A stretch of 64,000 nucleotides of DNA from Pseudarthrobacter sp. MM222 (GTDB lineage: Bacteria > Actinomycetota > Actinomycetes > Actinomycetales > Micrococcaceae). Position numbers and translations under genes: made by a program. Location: positions 3,286,001 to 3,350,000 of the forward strand of contig NZ_OX352321.1 in the NCBI RefSeq assembly GCF_947090775.1. Reading direction: 5' to 3'. Shown here one piece after another: positions 9,756-25,790 of this stretch (position 1 is its first letter; every line of letters starts with the position of its first letter). Below the pieces are notes generated by a model. It did not search any database and was not told the DNA's origin. It saw only the letters and a program-made list of their open reading frames with translations.

Positions 9756-9799
9756 CGGTGCAGATGGCCGCCGGCCGGGCCGGAGCCGGCCATCTGCAC
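9756..9799 (-). terminator. Long hairpin between fusA and tuf
   Basis: GGTGCAGATGGCCG pairs perfectly with CGGCCATCTGCACC (14 bp) around a GC-rich loop. It lies 60 bases beyond the fusA stop. There is no U-run, so it may act as an mRNA 3' end or processing site rather than a classical terminator. The remaining bases down to 9617 contain the tuf leader, with TAGACT (minus strand, near 9681-9686) as a possible -10. Confidence 0.55.
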
Positions 9800-9858
9800 C
9801 AGGGGAATTTCCGGAACCGGAAACGCACCCGAGTTTTTTGCTGCGAGAGCCGTAGAGG

Positions 9859-11973
9859 CTATTCGCCGCGGTTCTTCTGGATGATCTCGTCGGCAAATGC
9901 CTTCGGGACCTCGGCGTAGCTGTGGAACGTCATGGAGTACACAGCGCGGCCCTGGGTCTTCGAGCGCAGGTCACCGATGTAGCCGAACATGCCGGACAGC
10001 GGGACGTGCGCGCGGATGACCTTGACGCCCTGGGCATCTTCCATGGACTGCATCTGGCCACGGCGGGAGTTGAGGTCACCGATTACTTCACCCATGTATT
10101 CCTCAGGGGTGCGGACCTCGACATCCATCAGCGGTTCGAGCAGGATGGGGTTCGCCTTGCGTGCGGCTTCCTTGAAAGCCATCCGCCCGGCGATCTTGAA
10201 CGCCATTTCCGAGGAGTCAACATCGTGGTACGCGCCGTCAATCAGCGTGGCCTTGATGCCGACAACCGGGTAACCGGCCAGGACGCCGTCGTTCAGCGCA
10301 TCCTGGATACCGGCGTCCACCGACGGGATGTATTCGCGCGGAACACGGCCACCGGTGACCTTGTTCTCGAACTCGTACAGCTCGCCTTCGGACGTGTCCA
10401 GCGGCTCGATCGCAATCTGGATCTTGGCGAACTGGCCGGAACCACCGGTCTGCTTCTTGTGCGTGTAGTCGTGACGCTCTACAGCACGCTTGATGGTTTC
10501 GCGGTAAGCAACCTGCGGCTTGCCAACGTTTGCCTCGACCTTGAATTCGCGGCGCATGCGGTCCACGAGGATATCCAGGTGGAGCTCGCCCATGCCGGCG
10601 ATGATGGTCTGGCCGGTGTCCTCGTTGAGGGAGACCTGGAAGGTCGGGTCCTCGGCGGAGAGCTTCTGGATGGCCGTGGAGAGCTTCTCCTGGTCACCCT
10701 TGGTGTTCGGCTCGATCGCAACAGAGATCACGGGCTCCGGGAAGCTCATGGACTCGAGAACGATCTGGTTGGACGGATCGCACAGGGTGTCGCCCGTGGT
10801 CGTGTCCTTCAGGCCGATCGCTGCGTAGATGTGGCCGGCGGTAGCGCCGTCAACCGGCATTTCCTTGTTGGCGTGCATCTGGAACAGCTTGCCGATGCGC
10901 TCCTTCTTGCCCTTGGTGGAGTTGACCACCTGGGCGCCTGCTTCCACGTGACCGGAGTACACGCGGACGAAGGTGAGCTGACCGAAGAACGGGTGAGCTG
11001 CAATCTTGAACGCCAGAGCCGAGAACGGCTCTTCGGAAGACGGCTTGCGCGTCAGTTCCTTCTCTTCGTCGCGGGGATCGTGACCGATCATCGGCGGGAC
11101 GTCGAGCGGGTTCGGCAGGTAATCGACAACAGCGTCAAGCATCGGCTGGACACCGCGGTTCTTGAAGGCGGAGCCACAGAACACGGGGTACAGCTCGGAG
11201 TTGATGGTCATCTTGCGGATGCCGGCCTTGAGCTCGTCGGTGGAGATCTCTTCACCTTCGAGGTACTTCTCCATGAGCTCTTCAGAAGCCTCGGCAACGG
11301 TTTCGACGAGCGTTGCGCGGTACTCCTCGGCCTTTTCCTTGAGGTCAGCCGGGATCTCCTGGATCTCGTACTTCGCACCCATGGTGACGTCACCCTTGGA
11401 GTCGCCGGGCCAGACCAGTGCACGCATGTACAGGAGGTCGACGACGCCGATGAAGTCGTTCTCGGCGCCGATCGGCAGCTGCATGACGAGCGGCTTGGCA
11501 CCGAGGCGGCCGACGATGGTGTCGACGGTGAAGTAGAAGTCAGCGCCGAGCTTGTCCATCTTGTTGACGAAGCAGATGCGCGGGACGTTGTACTTGTCAG
11601 CCTGGCGCCAGACAGTCTCCGACTGCGGCTCCACGCCTTCCTTGCCGTCGAACACGGCAACTGCACCGTCGAGGACGCGCAGGGAGCGCTCAACCTCAAC
11701 CGTGAAGTCCACGTGGCCGGGGGTGTCAATGATGTTGATCTGGTTGTTTTCCCAGAAGCAAGTCACGGCGGCAGACGTGATGGTGATGCCGCGTTCCTTT
11801 TCCTGTTCCATCCAGTCAGTCGTCGAAGCGCCGTCGTGCGTCTCGCCGATCTTGTGGTTCACACCCGTGTAGAACAGGATGCGCTCGGTAGTAGTGGTCT
11901 TGCCGGCATCGATGTGGGCCATGATGCCGATGTTGCGGACCTTGCTAAGGTCGGTAAGCACGTCCTGTGCCAC
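9859..11973 (-). CDS. fusA: Elongation factor G
   Basis: The protein is 704 residues when started at the GTG at 11973 ([20 protein letters not shown]), which has a good ribosome binding site AAAGGGAG five bases upstream. A longer reading from 12000 is less likely. GTPase motifs are AHIDAGKT (19-26), DTPGHVDF and NKMDKLGAD. Domains II-V are present, with the domain IV loop region and the C-terminal [20 protein letters not shown]. It drives tRNA-mRNA translocation and, with RRF, ribosome recycling. Confidence 0.98.
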   Translation of the reverse strand: MAQDVLTDLSKVRNIGIMAHIDAGKTTTTERILFYTGVNHKIGETHDGASTTDWMEQEKERGITITSAAVTCFWENNQINIIDTPGHVDFTVEVERSLRVLDGAVAVFDGKEGVEPQSETVWRQADKYNVPRICFVNKMDKLGADFYFTVDTIVGRLGAKPLVMQLPIGAENDFIGVVDLLYMRALVWPGDSKGDVTMGAKYEIQEIPADLKEKAEEYRATLVETVAEASEELMEKYLEGEEISTDELKAGIRKMTINSELYPVFCGSAFKNRGVQPMLDAVVDYLPNPLDVPPMIGHDPRDEEKELTRKPSSEEPFSALAFKIAAHPFFGQLTFVRVYSGHVEAGAQVVNSTKGKKERIGKLFQMHANKEMPVDGATAGHIYAAIGLKDTTTGDTLCDPSNQIVLESMSFPEPVISVAIEPNTKGDQEKLSTAIQKLSAEDPTFQVSLNEDTGQTIIAGMGELHLDILVDRMRREFKVEANVGKPQVAYRETIKRAVERHDYTHKKQTGGSGQFAKIQIAIEPLDTSEGELYEFENKVTGGRVPREYIPSVDAGIQDALNDGVLAGYPVVGIKATLIDGAYHDVDSSEMAFKIAGRMAFKEAARKANPILLEPLMDVEVRTPEEYMGEVIGDLNSRRGQMQSMEDAQGVKVIRAHVPLSGMFGYIGDLRSKTQGRAVYSMTFHSYAEVPKAFADEIIQKNRGE

Positions 11974-12042
11974 GGTGTCTCCCTTTCGGATGGACTGCAC
12001 GTTCGCCGCCGACTCGGTTGAGCCGGCGGCGTCCGGGAAGTA

Positions 12043-12513
12043 TTACCAGCGGTAGTGTGCGAAGGCCTTGTTGGACTCGGCCATCTTGTGGGTGTCTTCG
12101 CGACGCTTCACAGCGGCACCGAGACCGTTGGAGGCATCCAGGATCTCGTTCTGGAGGCGCTCGGTCATCGTCTTCTCGCGGCGGGCCTTGGAGTAGCCGA
12201 CCAGCCAGCGCAGTGCGAGGGCGGTGGAGCGGCCCGGCTTGACCTCAACGGGAACCTGGTAGGTGGCGCCACCGACGCGGCGGGAGCGGACCTCGAGGGA
12301 AGGCTTGACATTCTCCATGGCCTTCTTGAGGGCTGCAACGGGGTCGCCGCCGGACTTGGCACGAGCACCTTCGAGGGCACCGTAAACGATGCGCTCTGCG
12401 GTGGACTTCTTGCCGTCAACCAGCACCTTGTTGATCAGCTGGGTGACCAGCGGGGAGCCGTAAACGGGATCTAGAACTAGCGGCCGCTTGGGGGCCGGAC
12501 CCTTGCGAGGCAT
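12043..12513 (-). CDS. rpsG: 30S ribosomal protein S7
   Basis: The 156-residue protein begins [20 protein letters not shown], the usual S7 start, so I reject a longer in-frame reading from 12654. It has the S7 blocks [20 protein letters not shown] and [21 protein letters not shown]7 nucleates assembly of the 30S head and contacts E-site tRNA. The start codon lies 1 base before the rpsL stop. Confidence 0.98.
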   Translation of the reverse strand: MPRKGPAPKRPLVLDPVYGSPLVTQLINKVLVDGKKSTAERIVYGALEGARAKSGGDPVAALKKAMENVKPSLEVRSRRVGGATYQVPVEVKPGRSTALALRWLVGYSKARREKTMTERLQNEILDASNGLGAAVKRREDTHKMAESNKAFAHYRW

Positions 12514-12514
12514 A

Positions 12515-12889
12515 TTACTTCTTCTCCATCTTTGCGCCGTAGCGGCTACGAGCCTGCTTACGGTTCTTGACACCCTGTGTATCGAGGGCGCCACGGACGA
12601 TCTTGTAACGGACACCCGGAAGGTCCTTAACGCGGCCGCCACGTACGAGCACAATGGAGTGCTCCTGGAGGTTGTGGCCTACACCGGGGATGTAAGCGGT
12701 GACTTCAACGCCACCGTTGAGGCGCACACGGGCAACCTTACGCAGAGCCGAGTTCGGCTTCTTCGGGGTCGTGGTGTACACGCGGGTGCAAACACCGCGG
12801 CGCATCGGGCTGCCGTTAAGCGCGGGGGCCTTGGTCTTCTTGACCTTCGGCGTGCGGCCCTTACGGACCAGCTGGTTAATCGTAGGCAC
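12515..12889 (-). CDS. rpsL: 30S ribosomal protein S12
   Basis: Started at the GTG at 12889 ([11 protein letters not shown] follows), the protein has 124 residues, the family norm. The two streptomycin-resistance positions have the wild-type residues: the lysine in [13 protein letters not shown] and the lysine in [14 protein letters not shown]12 is at the decoding centre. It is the first gene of rpsL-rpsG-fusA. Confidence 0.97.
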   Translation of the reverse strand: MPTINQLVRKGRTPKVKKTKAPALNGSPMRRGVCTRVYTTTPKKPNSALRKVARVRLNGGVEVTAYIPGVGHNLQEHSIVLVRGGRVKDLPGVRYKIVRGALDTQGVKNRKQARSRYGAKMEKK

Positions 12890-13267
12890 TCTCGTGTTCT
12901 CCGTTTTATCCGGAGCGGCCGTTGGCAGCCGCTCTCTTGTCGCTGCGCCCCGCCGCTCGAGCTCTGAAGATCTCTCCATAGCGGCTGAGGCGAAGCCTTA
13001 ATAGTCGGACCGCATGCCGGGATCCGCGGACTTCCATCCTGAACTGCCCCTAGGCATGCGAAAATGTGGCATACGTTGCACAAGAACCCTGCAAACCGGA
13101 AACGTCGTCCTGGTGGAGCCTTTCAGCTCAACCGGCGCACTCATCCACTGCCACAATAACAATTAGTCTCAAGTCTAACACGGACGGCTCCGAGCCCTTA
13201 ATCGGCGGGGATTCCGGGCCCCTCACCGCCCTCTCGCCCCGCAAGCTCGGCCACCGAATCCCCATCC
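12890..13267. other. Leader and promoter region of rpsL (no gene seen)
   Basis: This gap lies between the rpoC 3' structures and rpsL. On the minus strand TTTGCA-16-TATGCC (roughly 13071-13098) and an AT-rich TTAGACTTGAGACTAATTG stretch (about 13163-13181) are possible promoter parts, but none is convincing. No coding sequence is supported. Confidence 0.4.
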
Positions 13268-13319
13268 ATTGCTGAGCAAACGCCCTTTAGACCCTCCATA
13301 AGGGCCTTTGCTCAGCAAT
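13268..13319. repeat. Long imperfect hairpin downstream of rpoC
   Basis: ATTGCTGAGCAAA-C-GCCCTT pairs with AAGGGC-C-TTTGCTCAGCAAT around a 12-base loop: 19 base pairs with one C-C mismatch. It is separate from the rpoC terminator at 13333-13368. Its size is greater than needed for termination and resembles dispersed intergenic palindromes; whether it is repeated elsewhere cannot be seen from this window. Confidence 0.7.
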
Positions 13320-13332
13320 CGATCGTTAAACG

Positions 13333-13368
13333 GGGATGGTCCCCCACCTTGCGGTGCGGGACCATCCC
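13333..13368 (-). terminator. Terminator hairpin downstream of rpoC
   Basis: GGGATGGTCCC pairs with GGGACCATCCC, with a second inner stem CACC/GGTG and a TTGC loop, 27 bases after the rpoC stop. On the minus strand it is followed by CGTTTAACG, a weak U-tract. Confidence 0.75.
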
Positions 13369-13394
13369 TTGGTTGGCTCTCGCCGGCCTAACGG

Positions 13395-17294
<3,900 letters not shown>

Positions 17295-17394
17295 ATGGTC
17301 CCTGTTCTCTCTTGTTCTCTAAATTCTGAAGTCTTGGGTGCGGAATGAGGAAGGAGGACGACGGCGGACGTACGGCCCGCCGTCGTCGGACTCC

Positions 17395-20928
<3,534 letters not shown>

Positions 20929-21002
20929 AGACCTTCAGGCGTTTTCAGATCTCCCCCGTTATGCACCCTGCAGAGTGACTCCGCAGTGCTACCAGTCCGG
21001 TT

Positions 21003-21098
21003 CCGCTATATGACCCGGGACCCGCGCTGTCCATGTTGGTGCCGTTGTTGACGGCACATTGATGGCGCAGCTGCCAGGCTAAGCCCACCGCTATATGA
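21003..21098. repeat. Two 11-base direct repeats in the rpoB leader
   Basis: CCGCTATATGA (TCATATAGCGG on the transcribed minus sense) occurs at 21003-21013 and again at 21088-21098, 85 bases apart. A hairpin (GTGCCGT-tgttg-ACGGCAC, 21039-21057) lies between them. Both copies fall in the untranslated leader between the predicted promoter and rpoB. They could be regulatory sites; function unknown. Confidence 0.5.
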
Positions 21099-21132
21099 AG
21101 GCTGAAGGTAAACAGGGAAGACGCAAATATCT

Positions 21133-21161
21133 ACGATACGGCAAAGCAACCTACTTGTCTA
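21133..21161 (-). promoter_or_regulatory. Predicted sigma-70 type promoter of rpoBC
   Basis: The minus strand has TAGACA (21156-21161, five of six matches to TTGACA), a 17-base spacer and TATCGT (21133-21138, four of six matches to TATAAT). The start would be near 21126, giving a leader of about 200 bases. The rest of the 20929-21310 gap holds the leader repeats and the upstream region of the thiolase gene. Confidence 0.6.
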
Positions 21162-21310
21162 CCCCACTTCCGTTCCGATTGCAAGCACCGGCTGCCGTCC
21201 GCGGCCCACTGGCTGCCCGGCGGCGCCGCCGGCCCGATCGGAATCGTGTGGCTCGGTGATCTGGCTCACGATAACCTAGGTTTAACTCGAAAATGATCGG
21301 AAGAGAAACC

Positions 21311-22510
21311 ATGAGCAACTCCGCGGACAACAACGATGTTGTCATCCTCGCCGCTTCCCGCACGCCCCTGGGCCGCCTCAATGGCCAGCTGGCCAGCTTC
21401 ACGGCCGTGGAGCTCGGCGCCCACGCCATCCGGGCGGCGCTGGCTGCCTGCGGGGTGAAAGCCGATCAGGTGGACTCTGTCATTATGGGTCAGGTGCTGC
21501 AGGCCGGTGCGGGCCAGAACCCCGCCCGCCAGAGCGCCATCGCCGCCGGCATCGGCTGGAACGTCCCCACCGTGACCATCAACAAGGTCTGCCTCTCCGG
21601 CCTCACCGCCGTGATTGACGCGGCCCGGATGATCCGCGGCGGCGACGCCACGGTGGTCGTCGCCGGCGGCCAGGAATCCATGACCCGTGCCCCGCACATC
21701 CTTCCCGGATCCCGGCAGGGCTGGACGTACGGAACCGTGCAGGCGCTCGACGTCGCCGCCCACGACGGCCTGACCGACGCCTTCGACGGCCAGTCCATGG
21801 GCCTGTCGACCGAGAGCAAGAACCTCGTCCTGGGCATCGACCGCACTTCGCAGGATGAGGTTGCGGCCGCCTCGCACCAGCGCGCTGCCCGGGCGGCGAA
21901 GGACGGCGTGTTCGACGGCGAGATTGCCCCGATCAGCGTCAAGCAGCGCAAGGGCGATCCGGTCGTCGTGGAGGCCGACGAAGGCATCCGCCCCAACACG
22001 ACGGTGCAGTCACTGGCCGGACTGCGGGCGGCCTTCGTCACCGACGGGACAATCACCGCAGGCAACTCCTCTCCCCTGTCCGACGGCGCCGCGGCCCTCG
22101 TGCTCTGCTCGCGGAAGTTCGCCGAGGACAACGGGCTGGATTACCTTGCCGTGGTCGGCAAGCCCGGGCAGGTGGCCGGGCCCGACAACTCGCTGCACTC
22201 CCAGCCCGCCAATGCCATCAAGAGCGCGCTGGGCAAGGCCGGCTGGTCCGCCGCGGACCTGGACTTCATCGAAATCAACGAGGCCTTCGGCTCCGTGGCC
22301 GTCCAGTCCCTCAAGGATCTCGAGTATCCGCTGGAGAAGTGCAACCTTCACGGCGGGGCCATTGCCCTGGGGCACCCGATCGGCGCCTCCGGCGCCCGGC
22401 TGGCGCTGCACGCGGCGCATGAACTGAAGCGTCGGGGCAGCGGCAAGGCTGCCGTCTCCCTCTGCGGCGGCGGGGGCCAGGGCGAGGCCCTGCTTCTGTA
22501 CCGCGACTGA
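21311..22510 (+). CDS. Acetyl-CoA C-acetyltransferase (thiolase)
   Basis: The protein has 399 residues from the ATG at 21311, which is preceded by GGAAGAG; an ATG 18 bases upstream is less likely. Thiolase active-site residues are in place: nucleophilic Cys in NKVCLSGLT (about 94), INEAFGSVA, His in GHPIGASGA (about 355) and the second Cys in SLCGGGGQG (about 385). It condenses two acetyl-CoA or cleaves 3-ketoacyl-CoA. The usual NVNGGAIALGHP has LHGGAIALGHP here. It is followed at 8 bases by the YbaK gene, so the two are probably an operon, divergent from rpoB. Biosynthetic or degradative direction cannot be told from the sequence. Confidence 0.93.
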   Translation: MSNSADNNDVVILAASRTPLGRLNGQLASFTAVELGAHAIRAALAACGVKADQVDSVIMGQVLQAGAGQNPARQSAIAAGIGWNVPTVTINKVCLSGLTAVIDAARMIRGGDATVVVAGGQESMTRAPHILPGSRQGWTYGTVQALDVAAHDGLTDAFDGQSMGLSTESKNLVLGIDRTSQDEVAAASHQRAARAAKDGVFDGEIAPISVKQRKGDPVVVEADEGIRPNTTVQSLAGLRAAFVTDGTITAGNSSPLSDGAAALVLCSRKFAEDNGLDYLAVVGKPGQVAGPDNSLHSQPANAIKSALGKAGWSAADLDFIEINEAFGSVAVQSLKDLEYPLEKCNLHGGAIALGHPIGASGARLALHAAHELKRRGSGKAAVSLCGGGGQGEALLLYRD

Positions 22511-22517
22511 GCCGGTC

Positions 22518-23033
22518 GTGACGGACAAGGGACCAGCCGCCGTCGGCCCGGCCGGAGCCGACGGCGGAAACGGCCGGGAGCGTTTCCTCGCCGACGCCGC
22601 CGCCCGCGGGCTGGAGGTCAGCGTCGTCGAGCGCCTCGCCGCGAACAGCCTCGAGGAGGCGGCACGCATCCTCGGCATCCGGCCGGGGGACATTGTGAAG
22701 TCCCTCGTCGTCAAGCGCAAGGACGGGAGCTTCCTGTTCGCCCTGATCCCCGGGGACCGGCAGATTTCCTGGCCCAAGCTCCGGGCGCTGGTGGGCGTCA
22801 ACAAGCTGTCGCTGCCGACGGCGGACGTCGCCCTGGCGGCCACCGGCTACGAGCGCGGCACCATCACCCCGCTCGGCAGCACGGTGGCTTGGCCGGTGTA
22901 TGCGGACCGGAGCATCAGCGGCCGGCGGATTTCGATGGGCGCCGGTGAACACGGTTACAGCGCCTTCGTCGACGCCGATGCGCTGACGGCCGCCCTGGGC
23001 GCTGTTCTCGCGGACATCTCGGAACCGAACTAG
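22518..23033 (+). CDS. YbaK/EbsC-type aminoacyl-tRNA deacylase
   Basis: The 171-residue protein has the YbaK/prolyl-tRNA-editing fold: AARILGIRPGDIVKSLVVK (the conserved Lys in VKSLVVK is in the catalytic pocket), LFALIPGDRQISWPKLRAL, and a C-terminal ISMGAGEHGYSAFVD. These proteins hydrolyse mischarged tRNA, in YbaK's case Cys-tRNA(Pro); the exact substrate here is not determined. The first 25 residues are Gly/Ala-rich and not conserved. The start is a GTG 8 bases after the thiolase stop. Confidence 0.88.
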   Translation: MTDKGPAAVGPAGADGGNGRERFLADAAARGLEVSVVERLAANSLEEAARILGIRPGDIVKSLVVKRKDGSFLFALIPGDRQISWPKLRALVGVNKLSLPTADVALAATGYERGTITPLGSTVAWPVYADRSISGRRISMGAGEHGYSAFVDADALTAALGAVLADISEPN

Positions 23034-23109
23034 CCCGGGCGGGTTAACTCCCCCGGCCCGGAATTGGTGCAGCGGGCCGACGAGGCTGGCAACCCTGTGC
23101 CACAACGCA

Positions 23110-23143
23110 GGAAACCCCGCCCACCGAAGTGGACGGGGTTTCC
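23110..23143. terminator. Bidirectional terminator between ybaK-like gene and rplL
   Basis: GGAAACCCCG pairs with CGGGGTTTCC, with an inner CCCA/TGGA pairing. It lies between two convergent genes, 77 bases beyond the plus-strand stop and 51 beyond the rplL stop. Confidence 0.75.
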
Positions 23144-23193
23144 CGAAACCAAGCTGGGAACAGGCCGATACCGACCCTTCCCGGAGCGGCGAG

Positions 23194-23571
23194 TTACTTG
23201 AGGGTAACGCGAGCGCCAGCTTCTTCGAGCTGTGCAACAGCCTTCTCGGCAGCTTCCTTGGTGACACCTTCGAGAACAGCCTTGGGAGCGCTGTCAACCA
23301 GGTCCTTGGCTTCCTTGAGGCCCAGGGAAGTGATGGCGCGTACTTCCTTGATCACTGCGATCTTCTTGTCGCCCGGGTGCTCCAGGACGACGTCGAATTC
23401 GGTCTGCTCTTCTGCTTCTTCAGCAGCGCCGCCGCCGGCGGGGCCAGCAACTGCAACCGCGGCTGCGGTAACTTCGAAGGTCTCTTCGAAGAGCTTGACG
23501 AACTCGGAGAGCTCGATGATGGTCAGTTCCTTGAAAGCTTCAATGAGCTCTTCGTTGGTGAGCTTCGCCAT
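23194..23571 (-). CDS. rplL: 50S ribosomal protein L7/L12
   Basis: The 125-residue protein has the N-terminal dimerisation helix ([19 protein letters not shown]), an Ala/Gly-rich hinge and the C-terminal domain with [20 protein letters not shown], the factor-binding surface. Two dimers on L10 form the flexible stalk that recruits EF-Tu, EF-G, IF2 and RF3. It lies 77 bases after rplJ in the same unit. Confidence 0.98.
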   Translation of the reverse strand: MAKLTNEELIEAFKELTIIELSEFVKLFEETFEVTAAAVAVAGPAGGGAAEEAEEQTEFDVVLEHPGDKKIAVIKEVRAITSLGLKEAKDLVDSAPKAVLEGVTKEAAEKAVAQLEEAGARVTLK

Positions 23572-23648
23572 GGTGTGGCGTCCTTCCTATAGTGGTGCTC
23601 GGCGGCCGGAGCCATTGCCTTCACACCGGAGTCTGGTTTGAAAGAGAG

Positions 23649-24272
23649 TTACTTCTCTTCGGGGGCTGCGGCGTCGGCCGGAGCTTCGGCTGCTACTGCT
23701 GCATCTGCTGCGGGAGCGTCGGCCGGGGCCTCAGCTTCGGCCGGAGCTTCTTCAGCGGCGGGTGCTTCGGCTGCTGCCGGTGCACCGTTCTCTTCTTCAA
23801 GCTTGAGGCGCAGTGCGTCGATGATGCGTGCAGCGGCGGCAGCAGGAGCCTTGAGGATGCCTGCAACCTTGGCGAGCTGCAGCTCGCGGGACTCGAGTGC
23901 TGCCAGGGCAGCGACTTCGCTCGCGTTCAGTGCCTTGCCCTCGAAGTAACCGGTCTTGATAACCAGCTGCTTGTTGGCCTTGGCAAAATCCGTCAGGCTC
24001 TTGGCAGCGGCAACTGCGTCACCCTTGATGAACGCGATTGCAGTGGGGCCGGAGAGCTGGTCGTTGAATGCTTCAACTCCAGCTTCCTTGGCTGCAATGG
24101 CGGTCAGGGTGTTCTTTACGACCGAGAACTTGGTGTCCTGGCCGAGAGAGACACGCAGCTGCTTGAGCTGTGCAACGGTGAGCCCACGGTATTCGGTCAG
24201 GACAGCGGCGTTCGATTCCTTGAAATCGTTAGTGATCTCAGCTACTGCTGAAACCTTGCTAGGCGTTGCCAT
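23649..24272 (-). CDS. rplJ: 50S ribosomal protein L10 with acidic tail
   Basis: The 207-residue protein is L10: VAEITNDFKESNAAVLTEYR at the N-terminus, GLTVAQLKQLRVSLGQDTKF, and the C-terminal helix that carries L7/L12 dimers. L10 is about 165-175 residues in most bacteria; here about 35 extra residues (from 172 on) are Ala/Glu/Pro repeats such as EAPAAEEAPAEAEAPAD. It anchors the stalk to 23S rRNA and often autoregulates its own operon through the leader. Confidence 0.97.
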   Translation of the reverse strand: MATPSKVSAVAEITNDFKESNAAVLTEYRGLTVAQLKQLRVSLGQDTKFSVVKNTLTAIAAKEAGVEAFNDQLSGPTAIAFIKGDAVAAAKSLTDFAKANKQLVIKTGYFEGKALNASEVAALAALESRELQLAKVAGILKAPAAAAARIIDALRLKLEEENGAPAAAEAPAAEEAPAEAEAPADAPAADAAVAAEAPADAAAPEEK

Positions 24273-24323
24273 AACCCTCCTTCCGGGGATAGTGCCGGTG
24301 TTTCCCGGTCCCCGCTCAACAGA

Positions 24324-24360
24324 GCTAAAACTAAAAACGCCCCGCGCAGATGCACGGGGC
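24324..24360 (-). terminator. Candidate attenuator in the rplJ leader
   Basis: On the minus strand GCCCCGTGC-atct-GCGCGGGGC (one mismatch) is followed by GTTTTTAGTTTTAG, the form of an intrinsic terminator, 67 bases before the rplJ start. As it is upstream of the gene in the same direction, it would act as an attenuator; L10 leaders are known to regulate rplJL. The rest of 24361-24573 presumably contains the promoter, which I cannot place, and no gene. Confidence 0.6.
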
Positions 24361-24573
24361 TTGTCTCGACGCGGTCAGAACCGCGGAGCTTTGCTTCGTT
24401 CACCTGCGCCGGCCGCCCTATGTTCAGGGTCCTTCGTCCAGAGATCCACTGGCCCTCCCGGCGCGACTGCAGAATTGAGTCTTGCTTGGGAGAGTGGATT
24501 TCCAACAACCGACGGTCTTTGGTCCTCCCAGCTTACGGGGTCCCGGACGGAAGCGCCAAATCGGGGCCCGGGG

Positions 24574-25683
24574 TCAGCTGACGCTGGGCCCGAAGTCCGG
24601 CAGTTCCTTCTGCCAGATCCCGGTCACGCCCGCAGTGGTGAAACCGAGCTGCTGGTTGACCTTGAGGAGGTAGCGGTTTTCCGGGGCGTTCCAGGTGTAG
24701 AGGACCCTGGCGTCGGGGAACTGTTCTGAGAGCCGCACCATGTTGGCGACCTTGATCAGCAGGCCGAGCTTGTTGCCGCGGTGCTCCTGCAGAACCACGG
24801 TGTCGTCCTGGAACACGACGTCGGGGCGCAGCGCGAGCACGCTGATGGTGGTCAGGCCGACGAGTTCGCCGGTGGCGATATCTTCGACAGCGGTGACTAC
24901 CGTCCGGCGGCCCTGCGCGATAGCGACTTCTTCGGCCTCCCGGAGGATGCCGCCGTCGAATACCATGTCCTCCGTTTCGGCTCCAGGCACACCGTCTTCA
25001 CCGGCACGGTTTTCCAGCGACGCGACAAACTCAAGCCACTGGTCAGGGCATCGGTCGGTCCAGTGGTGCAGGCGGTAGCGGCCACCGTTGGCTTCCTCGG
25101 CCTCGGCCTCAAGCTCGGCGACGAGCTTCGTGTCGAGCGGCAGGGCGCAGGCGCTGAACTTTTCAATGTGCTGCAGGGTGTACCCGGTGTGCCGGGCGAA
25201 CTCCACCTCGCGGCTGCCCAGCGGAACGAAGCCGAGGCCGCTGCCGGGGACGAGCTGCCCGGCCTCGCTGTCGCCCAGGGACGCTCCCGGATGGTTCGTG
25301 TCGATCAGGATCCTGTGCCTGCCCTCGTCCCGGGCGAAATGTTCGGCTGCTTCGAGCAGTTGCCGGCCCACGCCCCGGCCCTGGAACTCCGGCAGGATGT
25401 CGAGCGTGAATTCGGCGAGATCGAGGTTGTCAGAGAGCGGCAGCGCAATGTCCACGGTCCCGACGATCTCGCTGCCGATCTTGGCCACGAGGATCACCTG
25501 GCGTTCGTACGGGTCCGCCATCTCGAGCAGCTTCTCCTGCGGCGCGTACGCGAGATCGTCACTCCCCCAGGTCTGCATCCGCACCTTGCGGCCCACTTCT
25601 ATCGCGGCAAGGAAATCCACGGCGTCCGGTCCGTCGACGGTGTCGGGGATCCAAAGCTGCTCAATCCGTACGTCATTTTCCAT
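24574..25683 (-). CDS. Double-domain GNAT acetyltransferase
   Basis: From the ATG at 25683 (MENDVRIEQLWIPD) the protein has 369 residues. Two GNAT domains can be seen: residues about 65-150, with the acetyl-CoA loop LPEFQGRGVGRQLLEAAEH, and about 270-360, with QEHRGNKLGLLIKVANMVRL, a second R/Q-x-x-G-x-A/L type loop. It probably transfers an acetyl group to an unknown amine. It lies upstream of rplJ on the same strand, in tandem with a similar gene. A longer reading from 25815 lacks support. Confidence 0.82.
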   Translation of the reverse strand: MENDVRIEQLWIPDTVDGPDAVDFLAAIEVGRKVRMQTWGSDDLAYAPQEKLLEMADPYERQVILVAKIGSEIVGTVDIALPLSDNLDLAEFTLDILPEFQGRGVGRQLLEAAEHFARDEGRHRILIDTNHPGASLGDSEAGQLVPGSGLGFVPLGSREVEFARHTGYTLQHIEKFSACALPLDTKLVAELEAEAEEANGGRYRLHHWTDRCPDQWLEFVASLENRAGEDGVPGAETEDMVFDGGILREAEEVAIAQGRRTVVTAVEDIATGELVGLTTISVLALRPDVVFQDDTVVLQEHRGNKLGLLIKVANMVRLSEQFPDARVLYTWNAPENRYLLKVNQQLGFTTAGVTGIWQKELPDFGPSVS

Positions 25684-25790
25684 CGAGGGCACCGTCCCAG
25701 CCGTTCTGCATCCACTAAGGGTGCCGGAAGCCCGGCTTAGGCCGGGCTTTGACCGCCAGCATATGCCGGTTTGGGCCGCTGTTCCATGGG

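Noticed and set aside
9922..12021. Very long open frame antisense to fusA (also antisense frames over rpoC and rpoB).
   Set aside because: Long antisense frames are expected opposite highly biased GC-rich genes, and the translations show no known domain.
12467..12488. On the minus strand GCGGCCGC is followed by TAGTTCTAGAT, which resembles a cloning-vector polylinker.
   Set aside because: The bases encode the conserved start of S7 ([12 protein letters not shown]) in frame, and the flanking reading frame is intact. It is a chance match, not vector contamination.
12514..12654. N-terminal extension of S7 (47 residues upstream of MPRKGP).
   Set aside because: It overlaps rpsL in another frame and is unlike any S7 start; the ATG at 12513 gives the normal length.
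21273..21282. Palindrome AACCTAGGTT upstream of the thiolase gene.
   Set aside because: Only 10 bases, no second copy and no neighbouring regulator gene; not enough to call an operator.
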